From Psococerastis gibbosa (Eukaryota > Arthropoda > Insecta > Psocodea > Psocidae), in assembly GCA_963971405.1 (NCBI GenBank), contig OZ020487.1:22367371-22431370 (forward strand): a stretch of DNA of 64,000 bases, in the 5' to 3' direction. Both the position numbers and the translations under genes were made by a program. This document shows positions 10,085-27,590 of this stretch, piece after piece; the stretch's first letter is position 1, and each line of letters begins with the position of its first letter. The notes under the pieces are model-generated. The model was not told the DNA's origin. It saw only the letters and a list, made by a program, of their open reading frames with translations, and searched no databases.

Positions 10085-12442
10085 CTGAAATTAAAATAAT
10101 GCAATAGAGCCATTCATTCGAGAAAAACTTTATATTTTCTAGAGCAGGGATTCTAAAATGGTTAACATGTTAAGAGACAAACGTAGTCTATTTTAAATTT
10201 TGGAGGGAAGATTTGGCTGAAATTTCGGGCAATGTAAGCTTGCCTTCAAAAAGTGTCGCCTGGAAACTTCTGGGCTGCATTGTAAGTTATGACGACCAGT
10301 GAGGGGCGATATCAGTTAATCGAAAATTTCTTAAAAATATTTCTAAGAATTTCTAAGAATAAAATAGCTTCACAAAGCGACTGCTGAAGGAAATGCTGCC
10401 CTAAAGCGAACAGGATGCTGTGACTTCCCCCAGATATGGGGGGGGGGGCATGGTCAATATAGGCAGGAGGCCACAGTAAATGCTGTTAAAAATTAGAGGT
10501 TTTTTTTATGTTTTGTATCTTTTTAACTAAGTGCAAGGCATACCTGCAGAGTTTCACGCTGTTTTAAAAACCTGAAATCTGCAGGATAAGTGTCAACTGG
10601 TGGGAAGTTATTATAATGGGGTTAGTTAGGGTAATATAAGCGCGCTAACCATAATTGTTTCGAGCCGAAGGGGCCGCAGCAAATACAGCAACGTCAGGTG
10701 TTTTCCAGTTGATATAAATTGAAATATTTCCAGTTTGTTTCCAATAAGAATAAGAAAGCCAAAATACCTGGGGGGGGGGGGGGGGAAATCGGAAATGTGG
10801 AACGTTCACTTGAGGGGATGACGGATGGCGTCCTTGACTTGCTAAAATGAGATGTCGCGTATCTCTGCAGTCTTCAGTCTTCACCCTTCCAAAGGGAAAG
10901 CTAGGCTCACACACACACAAATAGACTTGTCTTGGGCCATGGCTGTCTGTAGAATTCCATAAGTAGAAGTATTCTAGCCTCTAGCTACTACCAGCCTAAT
11001 TTATCTCTGTAAGTAAGGCGCATAACTTAGAAAGTAACAACTTGCTGCTCTATACATGTACAGTCTACTGCTGCTATGTTCCCGCCTTTCGGCATACTAT
11101 ACTAATCATAACAGTCCAACAATACGCATTGATCACACAAATACAACCCCTTTGACCATTCGGTATGACAGCGGACGCTTTACAGTACCACCGCGTACAC
11201 CGATCAAATGAACCATCCTATGTGATTTTTAAGGTCTTCAAATGAGGCCGGTTGTTTGACAGCAAGATAAGACTACTTACCAACCTGAGTACTATTATAA
11301 ATGATAGTAGAACAGCACCATCTTCCCAGAAATAGAAAATTGATGAGAAAATATTTCTTGCAATAGTTCGCTACGCTTATGCTAGATAGCGCGACGAAAT
11401 CAATAATCAACGAAAAGAAATGAAACTAAATAAGCACCATCAACTTATAACTTTCAATTTAACATAAAAACATTACCAGAAATAAGTTATTTTATTACAT
11501 TTTACTTACTCAGACTGTAAATATTAAAAATTAAAAAATTATTCTTTATGCAGTATTTAAATTACTCCCAAGTATAGTAAATCAAGTCAACAAATAAACT
11601 ATATTTTTATTAATTTTATATTGGAACATAGTTTGTTTTAAGTCTAAAGTAGTCGGCGGTACACTAAATCGTGTCAGTAGAACCCTTCAATGTATGTTCC
11701 CGCTAAAAATTTAAAAGTTTGATAATATGTTTCTGTTTCTAATCTCAACAATTAAAATTAAATAATAAATTACAATTATTGTATATTAACTAATGTGCTT
11801 GTACAAATGAAAGACTTCTGTGCAACTATACTCTGTTCTTTTACTATGTTAACTATTTTAATAGCTCAAAGACTTTAAATCCCTATGGTGCCCATTCCAC
11901 ATACGTACAACGTCAATGAAAATTATGAAATTGAAGGTGGTAGCAGAATTTTTAGTATGTCTTTAATGTCTGCTACCATCTTCAATTTCATAATTTTCAT
12001 TGACGTTGTACGTATGTGGAATGGGCGCCTACAGGTCTACTCATTACAACTAGCTTTGTTTCCATGCCAATGAGAATTCATTGTTTACAGAGGATCAAAA
12101 ATGTGAAATGGAAATAAATAGAATTTGCTTAATACAAGTCATTTGAACCATTTAAATGTCAAGTAATGAATGAAATAAATTTATTAGCCTTAAAAAACGC
12201 ACATCAAATCCGCGAATATGTAAGACCCCATTCATCATTGACCTCAAAATGTGTTTATGCTAGTGCAGCCAAACTTCAATAATATACCAACCTACTAGAT
12301 TCAGTACATAGGGCCTAGAGTACTTCATCTAGAACACTAGCCATTAAAATAATAAATAATTCTCGCAATATACAGATACTACGTGCCTACTGTTAGTTTC
12401 ATCTCAACACTCAAAATTAATTGGCCTATATGTTTTTTTTAG
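10085..12442. other. Intergenic gap between divergent Cp190 and katanin-like gene
   Basis: This 2.4 kb separates two genes transcribed away from each other. It must hold the upstream noncoding exon of Cp190 and the missing first exon of the katanin gene, but I could not place either with confidence. It also holds G-runs at 10438-10448 and 10770-10785 and a MITE at 11887-12029. Confidence 0.6.
11887..12029. mobile_element. GGCGC-type MITE, simple form
   Basis: 143-base near-perfect hairpin with left terminus GGTGCCCATTCCACATACGT and right terminus ending GTGGAATGGGCGCC. The internal GGTGGTAGCAGA and TCTGCTACCA are degenerate forms of the family's shared motif. Flanks are TAT and TAC, close to the TWA-like duplication seen at other copies. 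Confidence 0.8.
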
Positions 12443-17398
<4,956 letters not shown>

Positions 17399-17767
17399 TT
17401 TTCGGGATTAATGATAGGAGAAGTAAACCGCGAAGGGCAATCACGTTGGGGCGTCTTTTAGGTTGAAAACTAATATACATAAAAACCATGACTATTAGTC
17501 AAAATGCTCATGTTATAGAAATAGTAAGAATCTAAACGGTCTACAATCGAAATCGAAAAATGACTACACATGTCAGATGCCAACTTCCCCGAGGAGACCA
17601 CTCCATAGACGAGATAATAGCTCATGTGAAAAAACGAGTTTGGTCACTACACTTCATTGTATAGATTACGGATAAGGGTGAAATAACTTAAAAAAGGTAA
17701 ATTAACTCGTTTTTCCACATGCTTAAAGAGACTATTCCAAATTTATGTTTAAATTTTATTTACGAAT
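17399..17767. other. Short tail-to-tail intergenic region
   Basis: Only 369 bases separate the katanin-like stop and the RpS17 stop on the other strand. It holds both 3' UTRs. No repeat is recognised in it. Confidence 0.8.
17755..17760 (-). terminator. RpS17 polyadenylation signal AATAAA
   Basis: AATAAA on the minus strand starts 8 bases after the RpS17 stop codon. Such very short 3' UTRs are usual for ribosomal protein genes. Confidence 0.65.
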
Positions 17768-17833
17768 TTAAGTGCGCCTGCCAAATCCAGTTGTTGGTTG
17801 TGTCAACTGCAGGCCTGTGATGTTGGTGAAATC
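17768..17833 (-). CDS. RpS17: RpS17 exon 4 and stop
   Basis: 21 codons ([18 protein letters not shown] then RRT) and TAA, after a TTTTCAG acceptor. Confidence 0.96.
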   Translation of the reverse strand, partial: DFTNITGLQLTQPTTGFGRRT

Positions 17834-19954
17834 CTGAAAATTAAAAGAAGATCATCATTATTTTCTTTTCTTGTGTATTATTCAATTTTTTCCCTGATCG
17901 GCCCGAGTTTTAACTACGCCTAGCACAGCCATTTTGTTTAACACAAGAAATGCCGTAATGTAGAGGTCTGCCCTCTCTTGACTATACAATCGTCTCATCG
18001 AAGAGTGCTTGGGGATAGGGCTTGTCGAGGCAACAGAAATTTAACCTAGGAAAATTACTCATATTATCCTCTATCTCAGTAACTATACTAAACTGTTAAA
18101 ATTGGAAACCATGTCTGAGTAAGTTCTTTTCTTAATGTTTTATACATCCGGGAAGTCACGTTGTTCTTTAACATCCACAATTGAGTAGTGGGTAAGATGC
18201 TTCTAACTATTTTAATCCACTATCAAACACAGGCCTCCGATAGGTCTTTTTGCGTGACTCTCGCTTGGAGCTTGAGACTTTCAGATTTGTTTCGCAAAAA
18301 TGTTTTCGATCTTAAAATATTTGTCTATTAACTGGCGGAAGTAATAATCATAAAAACAAACTAGCTTAGGTTACTTATGAGGAAGATTTTAGCAGTTCAG
18401 CCATTAAACTCACCAGCATCTTCAACATGTCCTTTGTTTCCGGATCAACTTCAATAATGTCGTGCTCCAACGCTGATACGTCTGGGACGAAGTTATCTCT
18501 GCGTTCCCTCTCTTCTTCTTGCAGCTTAATTGAGATACCGCGCACTTGGCTATTCCTCAGCCGTTTCATCAGATGCGTGACAAACCTTTAAACGAATAAA
18601 AAATATTAATTAAACTAATACAGCGTTCAATTCAAATTACTAAGCGATTCCACACTTTTCATGTCAACGTACAAATAAATTTTAATGAAATCCATCCTGG
18701 CATTGTAATGCACAACAAATCAAGCATCTCGTTGATTTTTTTTTAATTGAACTTTTAGACGATTATTCTATTTAGGGCTCCGATTTTTCCTGTATAGAAA
18801 TCCAAAATCTGCTTCTTCGGCACAACAGCTTGGGGTGAGCTCTCCCACCACCTTTCTCCCATAGAATAAATATTTAATTTCTCCAGACGTCACGGTCCTT
18901 GGTGTTCGTCTGGCAAGCCGCCACGGACATCGTCCGCAGGTCACGTTCCAACTCGTCTCTCCGCCGGTCCCGCAACCTGCCTTGCCACTTTCCGTCCTTC
19001 ATTCTCGCTCTGTATACGGAGTACGGCTACTCATACATGTATCCATAGGGAAATGACGGTCAAATATTTTTATTGATTGCCAAAAAAATTTCTATACGAA
19101 AAAGATCCATCGAAGTGAGAAAGGGGTTGATCACGCTTAATTGTAATAATAGCAATAACTGTAAAGCAGACGGTCCCGGGTCTTCCTAGTTGACTGTTGA
19201 GTTAAAAAGAGGGCCTTATAGCCTTAACTTAAGTCAATATTTATTCATTTATGATTTTAACAATCTATAAACTTTTGTCTTACCCTGCAATTTTATTCCT
19301 CAAAGGCTTTGTTGGAATAATAGCGATTTCCTGGCATATCCTTTTGTTTGTATGGAAGTCAAGAGTAAGCCTTGTATAGTATTTCTCTATGATGACTCGA
19401 GCGGCTTTCTTTATAGTTTTCGTACGCACACGACCCTAAAACATGTAAGGATGGATGTGATAAACATTTATACCTCAGGGACTCTGTTCGCATCCATTAA
19501 TCCGATGTGACAGAGACGCATACACTAAGCTGACGAAGCTATCACTCACTATCAGCGTATAAAAATAATTGGAATGCATTCACTGAATACGAATAGGCGA
19601 CCATTAAGAATTAATAAAATACAAGTTAAGCTTTGTATTTGTAACTGGAGCCAAGGCCCCAGATGGAGCCGCATCAGTCTTATCTTATGCTTTGTCAATT
19701 AAAGAATTGAGTCTAAAATCAAGAGTTAAGGGAAATTTAAGAGTGAAATATTGCACATGGAAGGTTGACAACTAATCATTCTCAACGATAACCTATGCTG
19801 GTAACTACGCCTGGCTAGATGTGACTGATCAATTAACTTAATATGTTCATTAAAGTTATTTTCCAAAATTTAGTGCATAATACAGTAAAATTGACCTGTT
19901 TCGACTATAATTTTAGTAGGATCACTTGGATAAATCCTTTTAAAAACTTACCAT
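17768..19954 (-). CDS. RpS17: 40S ribosomal protein S17 (eS17), complete
   Basis: Exons: 19952-19954 (ATG alone), 19284-19435, 18414-18585, 17768-17833. They total 131 codons, i.e. 130 residues, matching the usual 130-135. The sequence is unmistakable: [20 protein letters not shown], the FHTNKR segment, [34 protein letters not shown] and a C-terminal [14 protein letters not shown]. All junctions keep the frame (phases 0, 2, 0). Known role: small-subunit protein of the 40S head. The intact frame, introns and short 3' UTR indicate the functional gene, not a processed copy. Confidence 0.97.
18414..18585 (-). CDS. RpS17: RpS17 exon 3
   Basis: Starts [20 protein letters not shown] and ends DMLKML before GTGAGT. 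The acceptor (GTTTAAAG) has a poor pyrimidine tract. Confidence 0.96.
19284..19435 (-). CDS. RpS17: RpS17 exon 2
   Basis: 50 codons plus two bases, from GRVRTKT to NKIAG, between TTTTAG and GTAAGA. Confidence 0.97.
19952..19954 (-). CDS. RpS17: RpS17 exon 1 coding part (ATG only)
   Basis: The minus strand reads ACAAAATG|GTAAGT: the start codon is the last coding triplet before a consensus donor. This architecture is common in ribosomal protein genes, and no other upstream ATG-donor pair fits as well. Confidence 0.85.
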
Positions 19955-20010
19955 TTTGTATTTTTAATACAACAACAAAACACTATTTCATTTGTTTACA
20001 AAAGAAAATG
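19955..20010 (-). promoter_or_regulatory. RpS17 5' UTR and possible TOP start
   Basis: Upstream of the ATG the minus strand has a pyrimidine block CATTTTCTTTTG (about 19999-20009), a candidate terminal oligopyrimidine start as used by ribosomal protein mRNAs. This is inference from position and composition only. Confidence 0.4.
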
Positions 20011-22720
20011 GCCAAAATCGAAAGTCGAAACCCCAGACAATATAGTTTTATATATGAACTGTCTACTACCACGTAACCATACTATCAAATTTGTTGAAGC
20101 AAACTATTTTTTATCTTTAATGCTAAGCTTGTGTTCAAAGAAAACATCATAAAATTTAGAGCAGACGACAACATTTGACATTTTGACAACAGGAACGACT
20201 GAAAGTGTAAACAAAGTGCCTACTAGTGCTAAAAAAAATATCTCTTTCAATATTATTTTAGGCGTCGCGTCGGGTCATAAAATTATTCCAAATTAATATA
20301 ATTTTAAGTCTAAAGTTTTATTTTTATTAACCTGTGAGTATAAGAAAATATTAAGTGGCTATTCGCCGGTAAACATTCTGTAACAGCTTGGCGTATTAAC
20401 ATTTGAAGGAAAGTTTGGTGTACTGTTTGTCTGATAAATTTATTCTATTATCATGAGGTGTAATCGTTTGAATCAATAAGGTCCAACTGAAGTCAAATAT
20501 TTCAAGAACTGTATAGAAGGAGCGACCCATTTGTTTTGAATGCGCGGTAGATGTTCGCAATGTATATTATCAGCCATCTTTTAGCAGGTGAGTTTTCTTT
20601 GCTGTCATGCCACTGCCAGTTGATTTCCAGCTGCGGAGGAGGAGTGTTGTGTTTGACCCAGTCAGTATTCTCAATAAATCGTAACACTCCTACTTTCCAA
20701 CGCTTTGACTATTTGGTATTGTGTGTGTTAGACCGTACTTTATTGTGGTATTTGTGGTTGTGCTGTGACCTTGTGCAAAAATCCTAGACCCCTTCCGTGC
20801 ATTAAGCAGGATTCTACTTGGTACTATCATCATTTTCCCAGGTTTGTAAAATTGTAACATAAGCATAGCAAATTTATCAACCAACCCTTCTGAGATCTGA
20901 ATCGGTGTGTTAGCGGCTATTTGCAGTGTTGCGGGCGTTGGCCATAAGTAACTTTTCGCTTGAAATAAGGGTTTTAATGTGACCCTACACTTTATAATAT
21001 AGTTAGTTTTAATTCACATCGGGCACAACGGCGAGATTACTACTACTACTGTAATTGCTTATAAGTTTTTAAGATGATAGAACTTAAAAACTGAAATTAA
21101 AAAACAATTTGGCGAGGGAATAGAACTTCTGTCTCTTTCTTAAACATTTAGTTCGGTCTATACGGTCTGTCAAGTTCTGTTTTCCTTGATCAAATGGCTA
21201 AACAAGGTTGAATTTCGTACACATTACACTCAATGCACTAACTAATAGCAAACTTTTTCTCAAAATGTCTTTCAATTCAATTCAATTTCAACTCATTCAG
21301 CGGTGTAGCTTTAATTATTGTAGTATTGTGCTTGGCAGGTCAGCTCAGTCTACCTTCTTCATCGAATTATGTCCTGTAACGTTTTCCTGAATATCCTTAA
21401 TTTTAGCGTACCTTACGTCCTTACCACGAGTATGATGTCAAAATTTTGGCTTAGATTATTTTTCTTCATCGAACGATTTTGTATCTTCCCCTATGTTGGC
21501 ATGGCATGATTTGAGAAACTGTTCATGATGTAAATGTTTATTACTGGTAATAGTCTCCTTTAGCTCCAGCCGGACGTTCGAAGACATAAGCGAAAGTGTC
21601 CTCTGAATTCCGTACTGGGCAGAGGATTATATCATAAGCTACTCAATGGACTAAGAACCTTCTTTCTCGCCATCCAAGGTCATTTAATATCTGCATTAAC
21701 GAGATGTCTACTAGTCTTTGCCAACCAATAATGGGTAATAATCAATATCTACCATTAAAAACGGGTCAAGAAATTGCCAAATTGAACGATGGCCAGTCCA
21801 GTGGTACTGCTTTTAGTTTTTGTTTCACCGGTCGCACTTTCACTTGATCTGTATCCTACCTAATCAAGTAGTGAGTAATAGAGATTCTGGTGGCTTTTTA
21901 GGTGATCTGAATTGTACTTGGAGCAATTGGCAAATAACCTTCAAATCATCATTAAAATCTATATAGCATAGCCGCTTACAAAAGAATTAGTTTTCCTCTC
22001 ATACACAATACTAGAGGACCCCTTAGTTCGGAGCATTAAGTCGAAATTAAATTTTTTACTAATGCAATTTATTTCCATTATTTAGTAGTTGATCGGGTGG
22101 CAACCCAGCAACTTCATTTTAAGCCCCATTAACCATACAGCATAATTATGGATGTTTAATTAATGCTTTTATGATCACCAGTACAGCGGTCTAATTCGCT
22201 CAACTGTGTTTCACTAAAATACAAGTAAATTATTCAGGGGCAAATGGAGCCCTCTATATATTTTTTTGCGAAAAGTGAAATTTCTCATGAAAAATCGATC
22301 GTAGAGCGATAAATAAGGTGTCATAATGAAAGTACATTCCTCTAGGCTTTGGTGTACATTGGTGTGCCTTCACTAACACCGATCGGCAACAGTTATGGAC
22401 TTGATTTGCTAAAAATAACGGTAACAGAGGATGTCAGGTCGAAGGCGTTCCAAAGCTGGCTAATTGGTTTTAGTCAAGGCCACACAGGCACATACTATGT
22501 ATCAAAATAAAGAGAAGCATTTCTTCTTCTTTTCAACTTCTTATTTATGACTCTGCGATTGAAATATCACGAGAAATGTGTTGTTGGTGTTGTTTCCAAC
22601 GTCTGCTTTCAGCATTTCTGCTTTAAGCAACCCTGTCAGCCTGGCAGGAGGGGGAGTGAGTCTGTTTGTTAACTTCAAGGTACCCTAAGGGCAGACTCTT
22701 TCACCTCGAGGAAAGGGGAG
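20011..22720. other. Noncoding region upstream of RpS17
   Basis: AT-rich unique-looking sequence. The first few hundred bases should include the RpS17 promoter. Open frames here are short and resemble no family I know. No inverted repeat was recognised. Confidence 0.5.
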
Positions 22721-22724
22721 TTGA

Positions 22725-22960
22725 CTGACAGGGTGGACCTCCTGATTTGAGTGGATTCCGAACCACTTGGGGAATATGGTAAAGTCACACGATTAAAACG
22801 GAGGTGACCAGGACTCGACACGCACGTAGACTGGCTGGTATAGTCTCAGCGCTTTATGATGCCCCACCATGTTCCTCTGCCAACGCTGTGCACACTACCA
22901 AGTTAAACATGCTCTGCTCCCATGGTAAGGCCGCTGGCGGTCCCGAGAAATGTGACCTCT
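22725..22960. repeat. Dispersed repeat (pair with 14030)
   Basis: Same ordered blocks as 14030-14250, ending close to a 13-base G-run at 22963-22975. Confidence 0.7.
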
Positions 22961-23684
22961 GTGGGGGGGGGGGGGCAGAAAATGTAGGGGTCCATATGCT
23001 CTTCACCCGTGATGAGCTTTTAATGCTGACCCTATATTTTGATTAAATTGCTTTTGACACCAGCAAGACCAATGGGTTTTAATGCAAAGAAACCATTTTG
23101 GGTTAAGAATCATCTCCTAATAGGCAAATAACAAATTTTAAAAACAAAATAAAAAATTTATCCGATGTGATGAGGGAAAGAGGGATGCAACGATATGTTT
23201 CAAGTAAAAAAAAACGTCTCAAAATTACCAACACTGGACCAGGCCAACAAATGCCCATAATTATTGTCAACCAGGGTAAACATATATAACTGGAGTGAAA
23301 CCGTTTAGTAATCCCTTCCCATAGATATATCGTACTGTATGTAAATTACGTCACAAGCTGTTCATGCACATACAATATGCCCGTTTGCTTATCTCTGACG
23401 CGATGGTACTGACGTTAACGTACTGGTGTTGGTGGTTGCTGCCGATACCTGTCATGTTTGTCCAACATTTGATCCTGCCTTGTCAGAGCCAGGGATGTCC
23501 CGAATGGGAATTCATTGCATATCACAAGTGATAGCTGGATAGCTTATGGGTATGGTTACTGACCATATTTGGCAGGTCTTACAATAGGTAAAGTCTACTG
23601 GGTACCTAGAAAACATTATTTAACCTATTTAAGTAAGATAAGTGGCCTATAACGGAAGTGTCTTACAAATTAACCTGTTTGGCA

Positions 23685-23885
23685 CATCGGCAGTCGCAGC
23701 ATTTCATGGGGGGTTCAACCCCTCCCCCCCTCCCCCCCCCCCGAAATAAAATGGCTTGATACTAGATAGAATCGGATTTTGAGAGGAAATATAAAAACCA
23801 CTAACATCCAATGACATTTCGGAAACAACCCCCCCCCCCCAAAAAAAAAAAAAAAATCCTGGCTACGGCCTTGTTTCACTGCCCA
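23685..23885. repeat. C-rich repeat resembling the GGGCACGG hAT-like family
   Basis: Contains two long C-runs (23732-23742, 23829-23840), the second followed by an A-run. It ends CCTGGCTACGGCCTTG, similar to the CCTGGGCACGGCCTTG terminus at 30183. The left terminus is degenerate. Confidence 0.5.
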
Positions 23886-23957
23886 GTGGCGTATGTATAA
23901 AATACCGCATCACCTATGGCTATCAACATCGTGAAGCGGCAGAGGTTGTAGTTCTAA

Positions 23958-24732
23958 GGCGCCCATTCCACCGACCGGCTAGGGATATTTAAAAAAACGG
24001 TGACGTGGTAGCAGACATTCAAGACTTAGGTGGCGTTTTCACCGACCCCTCATTGCAGAATGCAAATGACATTGACGGAAATTTGAATTTTTCTTTTTAT
24101 AGAAATCTATTAAATTGTTTGTACTTAACATATCCCATGACGCCATTTTTTAATTTTAGTTTGTTTGTTTGTTTGTGATTTTACTGTATGATCATTGATC
24201 AATTTTAACTATGACATAGAGGAAAATAAACATTTCCGTCAATTCTGCAATACGAGGTCGGTGGAAACCCCGCCTAAGGCGCACATTCCATTGACCGGCT
24301 AGGGCTATTTCCAAAAACAGTGACGTGGTAGCAGACATTCAAGACATAGGTTGCATTCCACCGATCTCGCATTGCAGAATGCAAATGACATTGACGGAAA
24401 TTAGAATTTTTCTTTTTATAGAAATCTATTAAAATATTTGTACTTAACATATCCCATGACGCCATTTTTTTAATTATAGTTTGTTTGTTTGTGATTTTAC
24501 TGTATGATCATTGATCAATTTTAACTATGGCATAGAGGAAAATAAACATTTCCGTCAATTCTGCAATGCGAGGTCGGTGGAAACGCCACCTAAGTCTTGA
24601 ATGTCTGCTACCACGTCACCGTTTTTGGAAATAGCCCTAGCCGGTCAATGGAATGGGCACCTAAGTCTTGAATGTCTGCTACCACGTCACCGTTTTTGTA
24701 AATAGCCCTAGCCGGTCGGTGGAATGGGCGCC
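23958..24732. mobile_element. Composite GGCGC-type MITE with a second composite nested in it
   Basis: The outer terminus GGCGCCCATTCCACCGACC is mirrored at the end, with TAA duplications at 23955-23957 and 24733-24735. Order: outer left arm with TGACGTGGTAGCAGACAT, inner MITE, a complete second composite (24278-24661), then the outer right arm. The inner MITE has GCATTGCAGAATGCAAATG arms. Confidence 0.9.
24278..24661. mobile_element. Nested composite MITE (copy inside a copy)
   Basis: 384 bases, termini GGCGCACATTCCATTGACCG and its mirror, flanked on both sides by TAA (24275-24277, 24662-24664). It contains its own inner MITE and both TGACGTGGTAGCAGACAT arms. Confidence 0.9.
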
Positions 24733-24735
24733 TAA

Positions 24736-27440
24736 GAACCAACCTGCTTACCGCTGAATGTTTTGACTCGAGCATCTATTAGATCTGGCAAATTATGCAT
24801 TACAAGTTCACATTAGTTGATTTCGTTTTCCCATCCCCCCCCCCCCCCTCATGTCTGTACTTGACAGTTAGCCGTATTTCACAATTTGTCCTAGGTCTTC
24901 GTAGGTGCCTAGATATGTTGTTCGATAATATTCGTCAGTTAGTTGTTAACTAATTGAAGCGTGAAATGCAAAATTACCCCTATTTTGATATCATCTTATA
25001 ATTTTCGTGGTGTATGCTATCGTAGTTTCGAAGATTTCTGTGTAAACCGTACATATGAAAGGAGCCTCTTGGAAACGACGACAACAGTTGTCTTAATTGA
25101 GCCATTTGGGAATTGTCGAAATTCGCTTTCTGCTCTACTTACATACGTGTTACGATATAGTGCCCTTAATTTTCTTTTCTTGTAACTAAACACATTTTTT
25201 CATTACAATTGGATTTTAAGTCCCATTAGTGGGTTTCAGAGATGCAGCCCCTCTGAGACTTTGACTTCCATTTTCATCTTGGTTATTTTCTTCACTCCTT
25301 ATGGTTATAATGCACTTTACTCCTACTCCCTTTAGCATTTCTAGTGCATTTTGCACGGAAACGCAGACATAGCAGCTCTCTCATAAAATGTTTTTGCAGA
25401 AAATATATGGCGCGGAAGCTTTCTTAGTGGTTATAAGATAAGTTGTCGCCAACCGCTTTCATGGCACTTGTTTGCTGAATTGGAAATTTCTCTCCACAAT
25501 ATGTTGTACATTATTAAGTGCACCGGTTTCAGTTTTAATTCTTTGTTTTGTGTGTATATGTATACATTGTATGAGTGAATATATCATTGCATGTCTTCTG
25601 GTATTGTTGAAGAATTAAGCCACATCTGCATTGTGAGCAAAATTCTTACAAAAATAAATGGAAATTATTGACAAAGCCATAGCCACTCTATTACCGTTTG
25701 AACAACTTACTGATTTTTTTATCGATTCGGTTCGCTATTTCATCAGTTGAACCCTTGCAAGGTCAGGTGAAGGAAGGCCTGTCAGACTATTGAACTATTT
25801 GCCCTTGCGTCTGATAAGAGGGCAGCTAGTTAGGCTTGTCTTTTGCAATAGTCTACATACGGCATTATCGTAGTACCAGTTTAATTAGACGAGCCTACCG
25901 ATCTGGGTGACTACTGCGAAATCTTGTTAATAACTGACACTTTACTTTGTAAGCATGTGACGAGGCACCAGCAGGCCTGCCATGCTGTTTAATAAAAACT
26001 TAACATGGGGTAAGAAATGAAAATAAAGACAATTTTAGAATGCAAGGTGCTTCTAAAAATGGTTTTGTTTATGTTATTGACCCCAAAAATAAGTTAATTC
26101 TTTAAGTGCCGCAGTATCTATACCTAGAAAATATTACATTGTCTGCAATTAAGAACTATATTTTAAGTCTACTCACTGATACAGATTAAAAAACTAACAT
26201 AATAAAGTGAATTGTGCGGTGATCCCAACGCGCCTTTATTGGCTTTGTGGCACCGGTTATTAGAAGAATGTGAAATGTTTTTTTTGTATTTGTATCTTGT
26301 ATTTTGTATTTGTATTTGTATTTAACACGTATTATTATTATTATTATTATTATTATTAGGTCCGCTGGTGGAGCTGTATGAGTGGGGCCTAAATTCGCCC
26401 ACATGGAAAATAAAGACAGTTATCCTATTGTACCAATTAAGCCACGAAACTTTTATTCAATGAATAACACTTTCGGCTTAAAATAATATGTTATTTAAGG
26501 AAGCAGTATTCTACAATGGTAAAGAGTTGAAAATGTTTTTGTATAACAGAAGCCCAGAATCTGTGTCATGTGTGAATGATTTTAACAAACAAAAAGAATA
26601 ATTTGTTCTGACATCTCATCTCTTAAGTTTTAACTTTTTCGAAGAGAATTGTAGTTATTCATCCTCTCAAAATTTGCTTACAAAAAGTTTTTGTTTTTTT
26701 CCACTTCGGTAGGAGGACAGTGAAAAACTTCACCATACCACACAATTTCTCACCCTTCTTCTGTGCCTGTGAACATTGTTATATTATGGTGTTTCATTGC
26801 AGTATTATTAATGCTTTTTGCCGTTGAATATTCAGAGTGCAGGATTTTCAAGTTAATTTTAATAGTATAAGAATATATGACAAATATCTTCGGTAAATGA
26901 GATTTTAGCTTTGCACAACTTAAGGCTCGCTCCGACCACCATTGGTAACATTTTTGCCAGGTGGATAATTGTCTTCTGCCACGAATTGTGTTTTGTTTGC
27001 CGACGCAAATGGCATTATTCAGTCACGATAGATGGTAGAAGCCCAAACCTTCATTAATTCCTAGTCTAGTCTACCTAGTGCTGTAACCTTTTGTTTTTAA
27101 ATAGATTCGAATGGTTTTAATAACCGGACATTTTATAATACTCTGCTCAAATTTGGTCTATAGAAATAAAACAAACATTGACCGACGCTTTTAACTGCGG
27201 TAAGGTTAGGTTAGGATTATTACACGCAAAAGGTGATACTTTTCGTTCATCAAGTGCTCGAAGTATGTTAGTTTCCATTTCTTAACCGTTAGCAGCAACT
27301 TACTCGGTTTCTATATCCACTCGCCCAGGACTTCTGCATTAGGGACACGATCTCTACAGGACAGCATTCGTCTGTATGATTTAATTCGTTATTAAAACTA
27401 ATCCGCTCCAAAGCAGACAGCATTCAGCTGTTGGGCCCGC
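24736..27440. other. Noncoding region
   Basis: No supportable gene. It contains a C-run at 24835-24848, a (TATTTG)n-like stretch and a (TTA)n array at 26281-26358, and a weak relic of the GATCATGGCG MITE family near 26060-26100. Confidence 0.5.
26281..26358. repeat. Adjacent TATTTG and TTA microsatellites
   Basis: TGTATT-type units run to about 26325, followed by about nine ATT units at 26330-26358. Confidence 0.9.
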
Positions 27441-27454
27441 TAGAACCCAGAATT

Positions 27455-27590
27455 TGTGTTAGTCTCTACACACCATGCGATCGGAGACGTGTCGTAACTC
27501 AACACAAGTATTAAGTCACCTAATGAGGCGACTGAAGAGGTCAACCGGATACCTTCATTAAATTGTTTGTATCCAGATAACCTTTTATTT
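27455..27590. repeat. Solo arm of the long-arm inverted-repeat element
   Basis: Matches one arm of 5794-6353: CCATGCGATCGGAGACGTGT, GAGGCGACTGAAGAGGTCAA and TTCATTAAATTGTTTGTAT are present. The second arm is missing. Confidence 0.7.
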
